Shown here in pieces: positions 1 through 11,597 of a DNA stretch of 64,000 nt. Within the stretch, counting starts at the first letter, position 1. Each line of letters opens with the position of its first letter. A model generated the notes under the pieces. The model did no database searches. It saw only the letters and a program-made list of their open reading frames with translations, and was not told the origin of the DNA. Both the position numbers and the translations under genes were made by a program. Origin of the DNA: Massospora cicadina (lineage: Eukaryota; Entomophthoromycota; Entomophthoromycetes; Entomophthorales; Entomophthoraceae); NCBI GenBank assembly GCA_022478985.1, contig JAKSZP010000098.1:62001-126000 (forward strand). Reading direction: 5' to 3'.

Positions 1-399
1 GAGCAGTACACCCAAAATGAAAATTTTCTCAACAATGCAACTGAATTATCAAATGATATCAATCAAGTGAACTAAGCAGAACAATTAAGCTCCACTATTG
101 GCGAAAAAGCGGGACCCAATTTTCCAAATTTGCACCCCGAAATCACAGAAACAAATCAGCACACTGCACCAGCACACCATGAGTCATGAGCGGAAGAATC
201 TGCCACAAATTTTAAAAACCACAAGACCTGCAAGAAATTGACACAGGATATGGAATTAGACGATGCCACAGAATATACTGGCCCAATAACACGAAGCAGG
301 GCTAGCAATAAGGGCGTTGGGTGTGGGCCGGGCAGCTCTTAACCACTCCTGAGGTGCCGTGGGCACCTCAGTGACAATAGGGATGCCAAACATCGTGGG

Positions 400-3300
400 A
401 GCCAGGCTCATGAATCCCAAGCCAAAAAGCTGGACTTCCTGCGAAAACCCCCTGTAGATATCTTGGCCATCCAAGAAACCCACTGTCTACAGGGGGAAGA
501 GGTATTCTGGTCATCCAAGGTCTCAATATCCCTATTGGTATGGATGACATACTATGGGGTGGTCATCAGAAAAAATAAAAAACTACAAATTACAAACACT
601 CCTCATATCTGCATGGTCACATCCTGGTTGCAACGGTCATGACTAAAAGAATCAATTCTGATAGTAAGCATCTATGCACCGTGCACTGCAGCTGAGAGGC
701 AACAATTCCTCAAAACCATCCCAACACTCGCCCTCCCACCTGATACCATCCTACTGGGCAACTTCGACAGCTGGGATAACCCCAAAATGGACCAATGGCC
801 TAATCCCAGGGGATACCCACTGGGGCACATCGAGTTTCATGCAATGAAGGCCTCTCTAGGCCTACATGATACCCTCCCTCTGGGTCACCACTCCTTCCCA
901 ACATGACCTGCCCCAACATATGTGAGGGAGCGCTCATTTCAATGAGCCACTATGACTACATCCTCACACCAAAAATCCTCTTCTCAAACATCTCCAACTT
1001 CACAACAAAAAATTAAATTCTCTGACCACTGACTCATTTTGGTTCAGCTCTCACCAACCCAAACTCACACACAGGTGTCAACCTGGAGGAAGCTACACCC
1101 AGAAAACATAAAATCGCCCAAAATATCTGACTGGGTTGAACACAAGGCCACAAAACCTGAATTCACAACCCCATTTTTATCAGATCCCATCAAAACCTGG
1201 GAAAATTTCAAAACTGAACTAATAAATAACTCTCACCACATCACCTCGTGTAAGTACACCACTGACAAAGCCACAATCAGGCGCACCTTAGCAGAGCTGG
1301 ACCACCTCAAGATCAACGCCCCAAAGTCTGGCTACAGCCTCAACTGGGGGCACAAATGGGCGTAAATCTCAGCCCGTTTAAACGCTCTCATTTTCAAACA
1401 CCAGCACAGAATCAAAGTATCGAGAAAAGGTGAGTTCATAAAAGAAGGTGAAACCTGCTCAACGTACTTCTTCAGCCAATTTTACTCCTGCAGCAACCAT
1501 CCCGCATGCACACAGGTCTGAAAAGTTGACGGCACCGTGGCAACTGACCCAATGGAGGTCAAAACAGAAGTACACCACTACTACACTGAACTATATCACA
1601 ACACCCCAATGGACCCCCAAAAATTAAAGATTTCATACACAACGCTGGAATACAAAGCAAACTTCCATACTACAACATCCTAAACATAATCACACAGGAG
1701 GAGCTCTGGGTCACAGTCCGTGGTGCACCACATAGTAAATGCCCAGGGCCTGGTGGGATACCTTACAAATTTTACAAAAATTATTTCAAGCAAATCGCCC
1801 CCCTATTAGCATCAATGAACCAGTGCTTGCTGGAGACACTCCTCCTTCCTGGTGTCCAGGACTCTTATGTCATAACCCTGTTCAAAAAGGGTGACAAACT
1901 GGATCTGGCCAACTGGCGCCCAATTGCACTCTTTAACACAGATACAAAACTACTTACATAATTTTAGCAACAAGATTAGGCACAATAGCCTCCAATACCC
2001 TGTCACCCAATCAGTTTGGGTTCATACCAGGGCGTTCAATCTGGACCAATATACACTCAGTCGCCAACATATATCAGTCCAAAGCAACTGGAGCCTTGGT
2101 ACCCCTAGACCAGGAGAAGGCATATGACCACGTTAGCTGCCGCACCTGAAGGAATGCCTGAGCGCCTTCAAACTCCCACCCCAGATTCATAAACTGGGAG
2201 ATGCTTCTTACAGAAATAGCATACATGGCTGTATGCAGCCCTGGATTTCTAACCAACAAGATCACACCACGCAGAGGGCTCAAACAAGGGACCCCCTCAG
2301 CCCACTGCTGTATAACTTCAGCTTTGATCCACTCCTTCACGTTGCTGACTCACGCCTTATGGGCATAACTGCACAGGGCCAGTCACCAGTCAAGATACTA
2401 GCCTTTGCGGATGACTGCATAATTGGTATAGCTAACAATAATGACGCCCGCCAACTGGAATGAACATTAGAGGAATACTCCATTATGAGCAACGCGTCAC
2501 TCAACAAAAGGAAAACAGAAATATATCTCTTAGGCAAGTACACCAACAACTGGGCTTCAACACCCAAACCTCACAGCCCCATGAAGGAACAACCCCCTCA
2601 TCCTTCCCTTTGCATCACCTCCTTCAACCAACCCTGTCTGCCACCTTGGGGTATGGATGGAGACAGGGGGTACGCCAATGAGACAATGGAGAACAGTCTA
2701 CTACAGCGGATGTCCAACTGTGTCGCCTCCCTTAACGGAAGTTCCCAGGACTAACAGGGTGAGTAACAGTTGCAAACTCACTCATCCTCCCAATGCTGTG
2801 GTTCCCCGCACATGTAATATCCTTCTCACCTACTTTCATGTCCTCAACCCGCGCACTTATCCAGGGATGGCTGTGGCCTGGGACCTGGCCACCTGTATGG
2901 GTGATAACACTCTTTGTCCCACGCTCCAGTGGAGGCATGGGCCTAATGGACTTTGAGGTCCACGCCAACTGTATACTGGGAACCTGGATAAAGGAAGTTT
3001 TTGTCCCAAACCTCCCCCAACACTGGTCCAGAGCAGCGAGGGCCAACTTTGCATAGGCGATAAAACTATCAAACCCACACAACTCATCCAGCCTGCTCAC
3101 ATACTTTGTAAACCTTTCACTGCAGCGGGCCCTCATGGAACTCCCCTACACTTCAAATGCCTCCTCTGCACCATTTGACACATGGGGTGGTCCATCACAC
3201 TCACAGGCACTAGTCAGGAAAGGGTAGGCCCAGAGCCCACTTCACGCTAAGGAACCCAGAAAACAACTCCCAGAGGGACACACACAACGTGGCCCCAGTC

Positions 3301-3910
3301 ATTGCAAGGATAGACTACTTGGATGCTTTAGACATCCCATACAATCTCACAACACAGAAGAAAATATGGAGGCTAACACATCATCCGCTCCTCCAACCAA
3401 AGGTAAGAGCTAACACATGGCGTTGCCTCAGAAGAACCTACAGAACAGCAAATTGCTCCAACTCTCTCCATGCAGAGTGCGCAGTGTGTGGAGGGGATGG
3501 CGCCCTACACCACCGCCTTGAAGCATGCCCCCCCATCTAAAGCCATATGGCGGGAAGTTGTACACCTGCTAAGGATCCAAAATAACCAGGAATTATCATT
3601 CTCCAGGAGCCTCCTTGCACTCCAACTAAAATTCCCAATAACACCTACCCTCCAATCCCTAATGATAACCATTACAATGTGGACAATCCATACCATAGCT
3701 TTGGATGCTTTCAAGGGAATCATACCAACCATCTGTGGGATAATAAGCAGATTTCACGCTCACCTACTGGAACACTTCCAAGCCTGGCTTTATGGATACA
3801 TGAAGCTGAGGCAACAAAGGCTCGTAGAGTCATGGTTCCCAGTCTGGTTTCTGAACACGGACCCCTTCCTCCACACCTGCTCCATAACAGGAGAAACCCC
3901 CTCAGAGTAG
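400..3910 (+). pseudogene. LINE A ORF2 relic (endonuclease, reverse transcriptase, C-terminal Cys/His motif)
   Basis: ORF2 of such elements nicks target DNA and reverse transcribes the element RNA at the nick. The endonuclease part shows the QETH motif near 466-480, a YAP motif near 673, a GDFN-like motif decayed to GNFD near 757, and SDH near 1021. The reverse transcriptase part shows PGPGGIPYKFYK near 1744, FKKGDKLDLANWRPIAL near 1880, NQFGFIPGRSI near 2010 and the catalytic AFADDCI near 2400. The Cys/His motif CAVCGG...HH...C lies at about 3479-3530. The reading frame changes several times (for example near 1620, 1955 and 2460) and contains in-frame stops, so no full protein is made. Confidence 0.88.
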
Positions 3911-4036
3911 CGCACTCAACCCCCCCAAACCTGGCGGTACCAACTGGCAACAGGGGTAGCTCGTCTACTCTGGGGTGCCTAATTTAGTTAGCTATATTTC
4001 GCCTCCCCATATCCCATTATGTATTTCAGTATTTCC

Positions 4037-4077
4037 CATCCCCTGGTTGGCTTACCTCAGTTAGATAAAAGAAATTT
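4037..4077 (+). repeat. Shared LINE/SINE 3' tail, LINE A copy
   Basis: The core reads TCCCCTGGTTGGCTTACCTC and is followed by AGTTAGATAAAA. Variants occur at the 3' ends of LINE B, LINE D, SINEs and the X elements. In LINE families of the stringent type such a tail is the recognition site of the reverse transcriptase; that role here is inferred. Confidence 0.8.
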
Positions 4078-4081
4078 TAAA

Positions 4082-4292
4082 TACTCATTAAAACCCTTTT
4101 TGAAGTTGGAAACATATTTTAAACTGAATTTTAATAGCCATTTATAATATATATACTCAGCACTGTTATTCTAAGTTGTTTATAGTTTAAGCTTAAAACT
4201 GATCCAATATAAGATTTAATTATATTTGTGAGCAAAATTCTATATGTCAGGTTAATATATGGCACCGACCTAAAAAAGGGTTTTATTGAGTA
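4082..4292. mobile_element. MITE-like inverted-repeat element
   Basis: The left end begins TACTCATTAAAACCC and the right end closes with GGGTTTTATTGAGTA, which is its reverse complement with one mismatch. The inverted match extends imperfectly for about 30 bp on each side. The interior is AT-rich with no coding signal. A TA dinucleotide at both outer ends would fit the TA duplication of Tc1/mariner-type elements. It abuts the 3' end of LINE A. Only one copy is visible, so mobility is inferred from structure. Confidence 0.45.
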
Positions 4293-4419
4293 TTTATAAT
4301 ACACTGATTGTTTCATAATTTTTAGCACCTTTTTTTAAAGAAGTTATTTTTCCCCAGAAATTCTAATAAAAAGATTCAGCAGTAGCAAGAAACACCCCGT
4401 ATAATAACCACCCAAGTCT

Positions 4420-4545
4420 TCCTTTTTAAAAATATATCAGTAATTAAATAATGATAAGAGGGATGGAGAAATTATGTTCATCCTAGCCAAAACAGGCTTC
4501 AAACCTGTCATGGCATTTTTACCCCTCCTTAGCTTGTGGTTACAG
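4420..4545 (-). mobile_element. tRNA-headed SINE relic, same family as the SINE at 20412
   Basis: On the minus strand the segment has a tRNA-like head with an A-box-like AGCTAAGGAGGGGT and a B-box-like GGTTTGAAGCC, followed by TGTTTTGGCTAGG and an AT-rich body. The same succession, with a longer middle part, is seen in the SINE at 20412-20575. No clean tail or TSD was found, so this is an old partial copy. Confidence 0.4.
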
Positions 4546-5059
4546 GTGTGCACAACTACACCCAGTCTAGGAAAAACATTAAAACTATCAAATCAACTAG
4601 ATAATAAAATTCTCAGCCATAACATTATACTGATTGCCATTAATCTATATATAGTATTTTCACTTATCACATAAAAAAACTTTTTATTTTACTAAGTATT
4701 TTTCAAAAATTCTTTCTTAGTGCTCATTTAAGTTATATAAGGAACTTTTGTGCAAAAGATCATGCTTCTTGATCCACCAGTTTAGGATGTACATTGTATG
4801 TCAGTAAGTGTTAAAGTTTAAAAAAGTAGATAGGTATTCTTGGATGATCATCCTTTGTGGTAAACTAGATTTTCTTATATTTAGGTTTTAAAACTGGATT
4901 TTGACATAAAATTTTGACAGTAGATGCAATACCCATCCATATTATCCATCAGAAAGAGTAAAGCAAACAACAGTACTTAAGATAGAATTATTTAGCCTTC
5001 TGAATGGAATTTATGATATTTCCTTCAAAGAATATGTGGGAAAGTACAGTTCTTATTTT
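4546..5059. other. AT-rich stretch without recognisable feature
   Basis: I see no coding signal, repeat partner or RNA-like structure here. Confidence 0.5.
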
Positions 5060-5955
5060 TGATGTTTGGGCTTTGTGGTATTAATAATGTCACAGGTTCA
5101 GGTGCACTATGCTCATTGTAGTGCATGGCACATAAACACTACTTCACAGGTAAGCTCTTTGCTAGAACTCTCATATATTCCTTGACCACTGTGTCTTTGT
5201 TCACTGACAAGGTCTAGAAACCTCTGACACCATATAGTCAATCTATGCAGTAAGCTATCCTATGTCACTGGTATAGTTCTTTAACCATATCGTAATAAAA
5301 AGTCTTTTGCTATATAGTACTCCTGAATTAGAAAAGTAAATTATATAGAATAATAATGAAATTATTATCTAATCAAGCAGCCTCTAACATTGTAATCCAA
5401 ATTCTGAGAGCATAACTAATATACGAATATAATAGAGAGATTGATTATAATAGCATTTGGATTTGAGCTATAAATAATGAGGAGCATCTTATGATAAGCT
5501 AGGAAAGGCTTATAAAATTTTAGCAATCCTCATCTTGGGTTAGTTCACAAACCAGATAACAATTCCTATATCTGACAATAGTAATAAGATTCTAGCAATT
5601 TTTAATGTGTGGGGTGTTGGTTTGGTATTTTGTTGAGGAAATTCTGATACAAAATTTGTTTGAACATATGCTATAATAATTTGGGTAGATTGGGTGCTTA
5701 ATCCCACAAGCTAGTTAGTGATTCATATTTATTTTGTTATCTAGTTAGTTTGCTTGCAATCATGACATGATAGATATAAATCTCTTATTTCCTTATAACT
5801 TATTATGAGAGCATATATAAATCAGATTCAGAAATGCATTGTTTATTAGTATTATAAAAATTAATTTACTGACATATTCAGCATAACGTATAATATAAAC
5901 TAGTAAGTTCCATACTAAAGCCTTTACTTACACAAAGTCAAAGAACAACAGTTCC
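5060..5955 (+). repeat. R1 repeat, copy a (no SINE inside)
   Basis: About 0.9 kb aligns, with many indels, to 47995-49190. Shared landmarks include GGCACATAAACACTACTTCA near 5129 (GCAGCACATAAATACTATTT near 48068) and the CTAACATTGTAATCC stretch near 5386. The second copy carries a SINE where this one reads ATAATGAGGAGCATCTTATG, so this copy is the empty site. No coding frame is evident and the element type is unknown. Confidence 0.6.
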
Positions 5956-6099
5956 CCTGTCTAAGTCTTAAACTAGTATGAAATTTTCTTTTTTTGGATT
6001 GGGTAAATTTTGAGTTGCATCATCCTCTACAAGCGTGGACTTGGTTTAGGATGATAATGAAATAAATTATCCTTTTCTATTAAACTGTCATTGGTGATG

Positions 6100-6775
6100 A
6101 TGAATTTAGTGCAACTGTCATGTCTCATGACATGAAATATGGTGTAAATCTTATAGATAAGGAAGGAATTAAGAAGATTCAAGGAGTCAATTTGGCCACC
6201 CTCACTGATCTCAGATATGCTGTGGATCAACGCTGGTTTAAGACCAAGCAATCACAAGTTAATTCCCAGATATCACGTGATGAGTTTTAGAGTGTTACAT
6301 AAATGGTGCTGAAGATTAATAACATAGTTTTAATAATGATAATTTGTCATGTTTGATTTTCAATTGAGGATTGATTCATTTTCAAGTTCTAATTATACTG
6401 TAGACGTACCATTGAGCTTATGTCAAAGCCTTTAGTTCACTCATACTCAAGAAATAAAACTACCTTTGATGGTAGTCTCATCTTAATGTCCAAAATTAAA
6501 TATGGCCCCAATAAATTGATCCGGGCTTATCACCCAATCATCTTTAAAGAAGTGTTTCTCTGACAAACCTCTCTGTTAATAATCTCTCTTCTCAATAAAG
6601 GCCATTTTATATTTACTTATTTATGTTACCTTTGGTTGCTCTCATGCGTTACCCCATTTTGAAGGGCTTCAGGGGTTATTACTATAGCTATGAAGGTGTT
6701 GGCACCATAAAAGTATGGTTTCATTAATCTAATTAATAGACTTTCATGGAGAGTTATAGACATTTTCTTTACATT
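6100..6775 (+). repeat. R2 repeat, copy a
   Basis: This aligns to about 24665-25325. Shared landmarks are ATGGTG(C/A)TGAAGATTA, the CTTTGATGGTAGTCT stretch near 6462, CACCCAATCATCTTTA near 6531 and CCTTTGGTTGC near 6630. The match fades after GAGTTATAGACA near 6758. Part of it is coding-like (see the next entry). Confidence 0.6.
6120..6290 (+). pseudogene. Unidentified coding relic inside R2 copy a
   Basis: An open frame of 56 codons starts MSHDMKYGVNLIDKEGIKK and contains ATLTDLRYAVDQRW followed by EF just before a TAG. The other R2 copy encodes ATLPDSR-stop-AVVQRW and then a longer open stretch. Several differences between the copies are third-position synonymous changes, which argues that this strand was once coding. 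I do not recognise the protein. It could be part of a retrotransposon gag or of an unknown element. Confidence 0.4.
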
Positions 6776-7285
6776 AGATGACCGATCACTTGATTACACT
6801 TGTGGAAATTTTTTATGTGTAGTAACCTTCTTTAGTGGTAAGTGGATGTGTTGGCTGGTTGCCATGATCTCTGGGCTCATTATGGCGGCGTTGTCATCTT
6901 TTAAATTTGTTTCACAGCTTGACATTTCTTTTTTTAGTTTGCAGGATGGTTCCTGACTTTCCTCACATGCCTAATGGGTTTCATTATAAGCCCTGCTGCA
7001 TGGTTTTCTGTTTCTTCTAATGCTACTATCATTTTTTGACATAATCAGCTATCACTAGAACTCTCCTGGAGTTGAGTTGCTGCATCAGTTTCCACTCAGT
7101 GCCTTTGACTTGGTATCTATAGATTTTTAACCTAATTTCCAATTTGGATGGTATAAGAGGGTTTGGAACGCCTTTTGGAATCTGGGCAACAAAAATTATT
7201 TTTTCTAAACCTTCCATGGGTTCTTTGCATCCAGTCAATTGGGATGCCTTTGGGTGTCCTGTTTTTAAAAATATGTCAGTTGGGT

Positions 7286-7494
7286 CTAGGCCCTACTTTG
7301 GCTTGACGTCATTTGAATATCATTGTCCCAAGAAAGCTTCATCAGCTGGTCTGTGGACTTAGGTAAGGCATGCTCTATTTGCCTCCTCCAATCCTTTTTG
7401 GTGCTCATCTTTGCAAATTCTTCACCCCAACCAAAGGGGTCCAGTAACTTGCCCGTAAGTGTTTCATTAGTGAAGACCCATATAAATATCGCCT
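7286..7494 (-). pseudogene. Unidentified minus-strand coding relic at the LINE B insertion site
   Basis: On the minus strand, about 69 codons are open and include TGKLLDPFGWGEEFAKM and DWRRQIEHALPK, with the composition of a real protein. Downstream, to about 7000, protein-like pieces continue between stops. LINE B was inserted at the upstream edge of this stretch. I recognise no family. The plus strand is also partly open (7144-7362), so the strand call is an inference from composition. Confidence 0.3.
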
Positions 7495-7497
7495 TTG
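7482..7497. repeat. TSD of LINE B, left copy
   Basis: ATAAATATCGCCTTTG, identical over 16 bp to 12732-12747. It sits next to the 3' tail of LINE B. Confidence 0.9.
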
Positions 7498-7552
7498 TTT
7501 TATTTTAACCGAGGTAAGCCAATCAGGGGATGAACATTACCAAATATACGTA
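7498..7552 (-). repeat. Shared LINE/SINE 3' tail, LINE B copy
   Basis: On the minus strand it reads TCATCCCCTGATTGGCTTAC, then a short C/T/G stretch and TTAAAATAAAAC, directly against the TSD. This fixes the tail as the true 3' terminus of the element. Confidence 0.85.
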
Positions 7553-7899
7553 AAACTAAGGAAATAACTGACTAATATAAAATTGGGCACCCCAGGGTAC
7601 TCAAGTTACCCCTGTTGCCAGCGGGACTGCCAGGTATGGGGGGGTTGGTGCGCTACTCCAAGGGGGTTTCCCCTGCTATGGAGCAGGTGTGAAGGAAAGG
7701 GTCTGTGTGGAGGAACCAGAGTGGGAACCATGATTCTATGAGCGCTTTTTGCCTTGGTCTCATATATCCATAGAGCCAGGCTTGGAAGTGCTCCAGTAAG
7801 TGAACATGGAATCTGTTAATAACCCCATAAATGGTTGGGACCGTGCCCTTGAACGCATCTAATGCAATTGTGTGGATTGTCCACATTGCAATGGGTATT

Positions 7900-10800
7900 T
7901 TTTAGAGAGCGGAGGGTAGATGGGATTGGTGACTTAATATGGAGCGCAAAGATGATCTTTAATATTGAGAATTCCTGTTTTTTGGATCTTAAGCAGGCGT
8001 GCGACTTCCTGCCATATAGCTTTGGTTGGGGGGCATGTTTCTAGGCGGTGATGTAGGGATCCCTCCCCTCCACATACTGCACATGTTTCGTGGAGGGAGT
8101 TGGAGCAGTCCGCCATCATATAGGTCCTTCTCAAACAGCGCCAGGCGTTTGCTCTTATCCTCGGCTGTAGGAATGGGTGGTGAGTCATTCTCCACACTGT
8201 CTTCTGTGTGGTTAAGTCATAGGGGATGTCCAACATATCTAGGTATTCTATCCTAGCTATGTTTGGGGTTGTTGCGAGTATATCTCTCTGGGGGTGGTTT
8301 TCTGGGTTTCTTAATTTAATTTTGGGTTTGGGTCATCCCCTTCCCCATATAATACCCGTGTTCTCTATGGTCCATCCCATATGGTGGATAGTTTGGAGGA
8401 TATATTTGATATGAGGGGAGGCTTCATGCAGACCCGTTGCAGTAGGGGTGTTTGGAAAGGTATGAAAGTAGTCTGGGTGGACTATGTGGGTTGGTTAATT
8501 TGAGCGCCTGTGCAAAGTTAGTCCTTGCTGCTCTGGACCAATGTTGTTGCGGGAGGTCTGGAGCAAGGACTTCCTTTATCCAGGTACCTAGGATGTGATT
8601 GGCATGGCTCTCGAAATCTATTAGTCCCATGCCTCCACTTGAGCGTGGGCCATTTAGTGTTTCCATCCGTATAGGAGGGTGAGAGCCAGGCCACAGCTAG
8701 CCCTGGATAAGCGCGCGGATTGAAGTTATAAAGGTAGGTGAGAAGGCGATCGCGTGGGCCAGGTACCATAGTATTGGGGTGATGAGCGAGCTAGCAACTG
8801 TAACTCGCCCTGTTAATCCTGGGGTTCTTCCCTTGAGGGAGGCGACGCGTTTAGATACCCGTTGTAACAGGTTATTTTCCATTGTTTCGTTAGCATATCC
8901 CCCTGATTCTAGCCAAATTCCAAGGTGTCGGATAGGAGTGGTGGTGGGAGGTGTTGCAAAGGGTAAAATGATTGGGTTTTTATTCGTGTGTTGGTATGAG
9001 GTTCTGATGTTGTGGCCCAATTGTTTATGTATTTGCCTAAGAGGTTGATTTCTGTCTTTCTTTTGTTGAGCGATGCATTGCTCACCTTGGAGTATTCCTC
9101 TAGAGTGCGTTCCAGCTGTTGGGCACCTTCATTGTTTGCTATACCTGCTATGCAGCCATCCGCAAAGGCCAGTATCTTGACTGTTGGTTGTCCTTGTGCA
9201 GTTATCCCCATGAGACATGAGTCAGTTACTCGGAGGAGTGGGTCAAAGCTGAAATTGTATAGCAGTGGGCTGAGGGGGTCCCTTGTTTGAGCCCTCTGCG
9301 TGGTGTGATCTTGTTAGTTAGGAATCCAGGGCCGCATACAGCCATGGTTGCAGATTCTGTTAGGAGCATCGCCCATTTTACAAATCTTGGTGGGAGTTTT
9401 AAGGCATATAGACATTCTTTTAGGTATGGCCAGCTAACCCGGTCATATGCCTTTTCCTGATCCAAGAAGACCAGGGCACCTGTTGCTTTGGATTGGCAAA
9501 TGTTTGCAACAGGGTGAATGTTGTTCCAGATTGAACGCCCTGGTATAAACCCAAACTGGTTGGGTGATAGGATGTCAGATGCAATAGCGCCTAATCTAGC
9601 TGCTAAAATTTTTGTCAGATTTTTTGTGTCAGTGTTGGAGAGTGCAATTGGGCACCAGTTGGCCAGGTCCAACATGTCATCCTTTTTATACAAGGTTATA
9701 ACGTAGGATTCATGGCCTCCTGGTAATAGGCGTGTTTCCAACAAGCACTGGTTCATAGACGCCAATAGGAGGGGGGCAATTTGTTAAAATATTTTTTGTA
9801 AAATTTGTAGGGTATCCCATCAGGCCCTAAGCATTTCCTACGTGGTGCACCGCAAATTGTCTCCCAAAGCTCCTCCCGTGTAATTAGAGATAGTACGTTG
9901 TAATTTGGAGGTGTACTTTGTATCTCGGCAGTTTGTATAAATTTTTTAATTTTTTGTGAATCTGTTGGCGTTTCGCAATATAATTCAGTGTAATAACGGT
10001 GTACTTCCACCTTGACCTCCTCAGGGTCAGTTGCCACGGTGCCATTGGTCTTGCAGACCTGTGTGCACGCGGGCTGGTTTCTGTGGGAGTGGAATTGGTG
10101 GAAAAAGTATGTTGAACAGGTTTCGCCTTCCTTTATGAACTTACCTTTGTTTGATACTTTGATTCTGTGTTGGTGTTTGAAGATGAGATTGTTAAGTCAG
10201 GCAGATATTTCTGCCCATTTGCATCCCCAGTTGGGGCTATAGCCAGATATCAGAGTATTTATCTCCAGGTGGTCTAGTTCTACCAAGGTATGCTTGATTG
10301 TGGCTGCGTCTGCAGTGTACTTATGTGATGCATTATGTCAGGTTTTGTTAATTAAATCCTTTTGGAAATTTTCCCATGTTCCAATGGGATCTGAAGTGAA
10401 TGGGGGCTGTGAATTCTGAGTTCGTAGCCTTGTTTTCAACCCAGTCAGATATCTCAGGAAATTTTATATTTTCTGGGTGAAGCTTTCTCCAAGGCGACAC
10501 CTGTGTGTGGGATTGGGTTGGCGCTAACTGCACCGTTACTAATTGGTGGTCAGAAAAATTGATCTTTTTTGTTGTAAATTTGGAGATTCTTGAGCGGTGG
10601 AATTGTGGGACAAGGATGTGGTCAATGTAACTCATTGATATGAGCGCTCCCTCGCATATGTTGGGCTGCATCATGTGGGGAAGGAGTGGTGAATTGGGGG
10701 AAGAGCATCCTGTAGGCCAAGAGATGCCTTCATTGTGCGGAATTCAATGTGTCCAGGTGGGTTTCCCTGGGATTAGACCATCAATCCATATAAGGGTTAT

Positions 10801-11340
10801 CCCAGCAGTTGAAATTGCCTAGCAAAATGGTATCTGGTGGGAGAGTGAGAGTAGGAATGTTTTCAAAAAATTGTTTTCTCTCAGTTGTGGTGCACAGTGC
10901 ATAGACACATGCTATCAAAATTATTTCCTCTTAGTATGTGATTGTTGCTACCAGGACTCAACTGTGTAAGTGTGATGACAAATGTGTAATTTTAAATTTT
11001 TTTGTTGTTTTGGACGATCACCCCACAGCGAGACATCCATACTGATTGTGATGGTGCGACCCTGGTTGACCAGATACCTTCTTCCCCTTGTAGGCAGTGG
11101 GTTTCTTGGATGGCCAAGATGTCTACAAGAGGTTTTCGCAGGAATTCCAGATTTTTGGCTTATGATGTAAGGGCCCTGGCTCCCGAGATTTTTAGGATCC
11201 CTATTGACACTGAGGTGCCCGTGGCGCCTCAGGAGCGGTTGGGAGGGCCCTCTGGCCCTATCCCACCGTGGCTCATTTTGACCATGCTCCACATCTGTAC
11301 TCCAACTCTTTCACTGCCATTGTTGGTTCCCTTGATCTGA
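7900..11340 (-). pseudogene. LINE B ORF2 relic
   Basis: The endonuclease part lies at about 11200-10500 (LAIQETHCLQGEEG near 11120). The reverse transcriptase lies at about 10037-9100, with GPDGIPYKFYKKYF, LTKILAARLGAIASDILSPN and NQFGFIPGRSI. The catalytic box at about 9170 reads AFADGC, so the second catalytic aspartate is Gly. The C-terminal motif CAVCGGEGSLHH...C lies at about 8110-8050. There are frameshifts near 9770 and 9230 and several stops. The changed catalytic box and the frameshifts each suffice to make it inactive. Confidence 0.88.
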
Positions 11341-11597
11341 CCCAATGATTCACAAGAATTGCAGTTTTTTGCATTTGCATCAACCTTTCCCGCACAGGTC
11401 TCATGTTGATTTGATGCGGATTGCTGATTGGATTCTATATTTTTGAGGTTTTACTTTGGTGAATTGTGCTCTTTATTTTCACCCAAATTACGGTTGCATT
11501 GTTCCTCAGTATGTGCATGACTGATGTCGCTTTGTGACTCGGTCAGGTTACTGTGAAAATTTTTGACCTGTGCATATTGTTCTGATTGGTTGGCTTA

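Larger units (their letters stand above)
1..4077 (+). mobile_element. LINE A: APE-type non-LTR retrotransposon, 5' end outside window
   Basis: The order of recognisable parts is endonuclease (about 400-1365), reverse transcriptase (about 1690-2480), C-terminal region with a Cys/His motif (about 3290-3910), then a 3' UTR ending in the tail at 4037-4071. The same parts appear in the same order in LINE B and LINE C on the minus strand, which confirms the identity. The first 300 bases resemble the ORF1/ORF2 junction of LINE B, so ORF1 lies beyond the left edge. No TSD can be tested because the 5' end is missing. All frames are broken by stops and indels, so the copy is dead. The clade is not assigned; L1-like or Tad1-like are both possible. 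Confidence 0.9.

Noticed and set aside
4474..4577. Minus-strand resemblance to a 7SL/Alu-type sequence (GGGTGTAGTTGTGCACACCT)
   Set aside because: The adjoining part matches the tRNA-headed SINE at 20412 (same B box and GGCTAG context), so a tRNA-derived SINE relic explains most of it. The SRP-like stretch is short and lacks a convincing fold.
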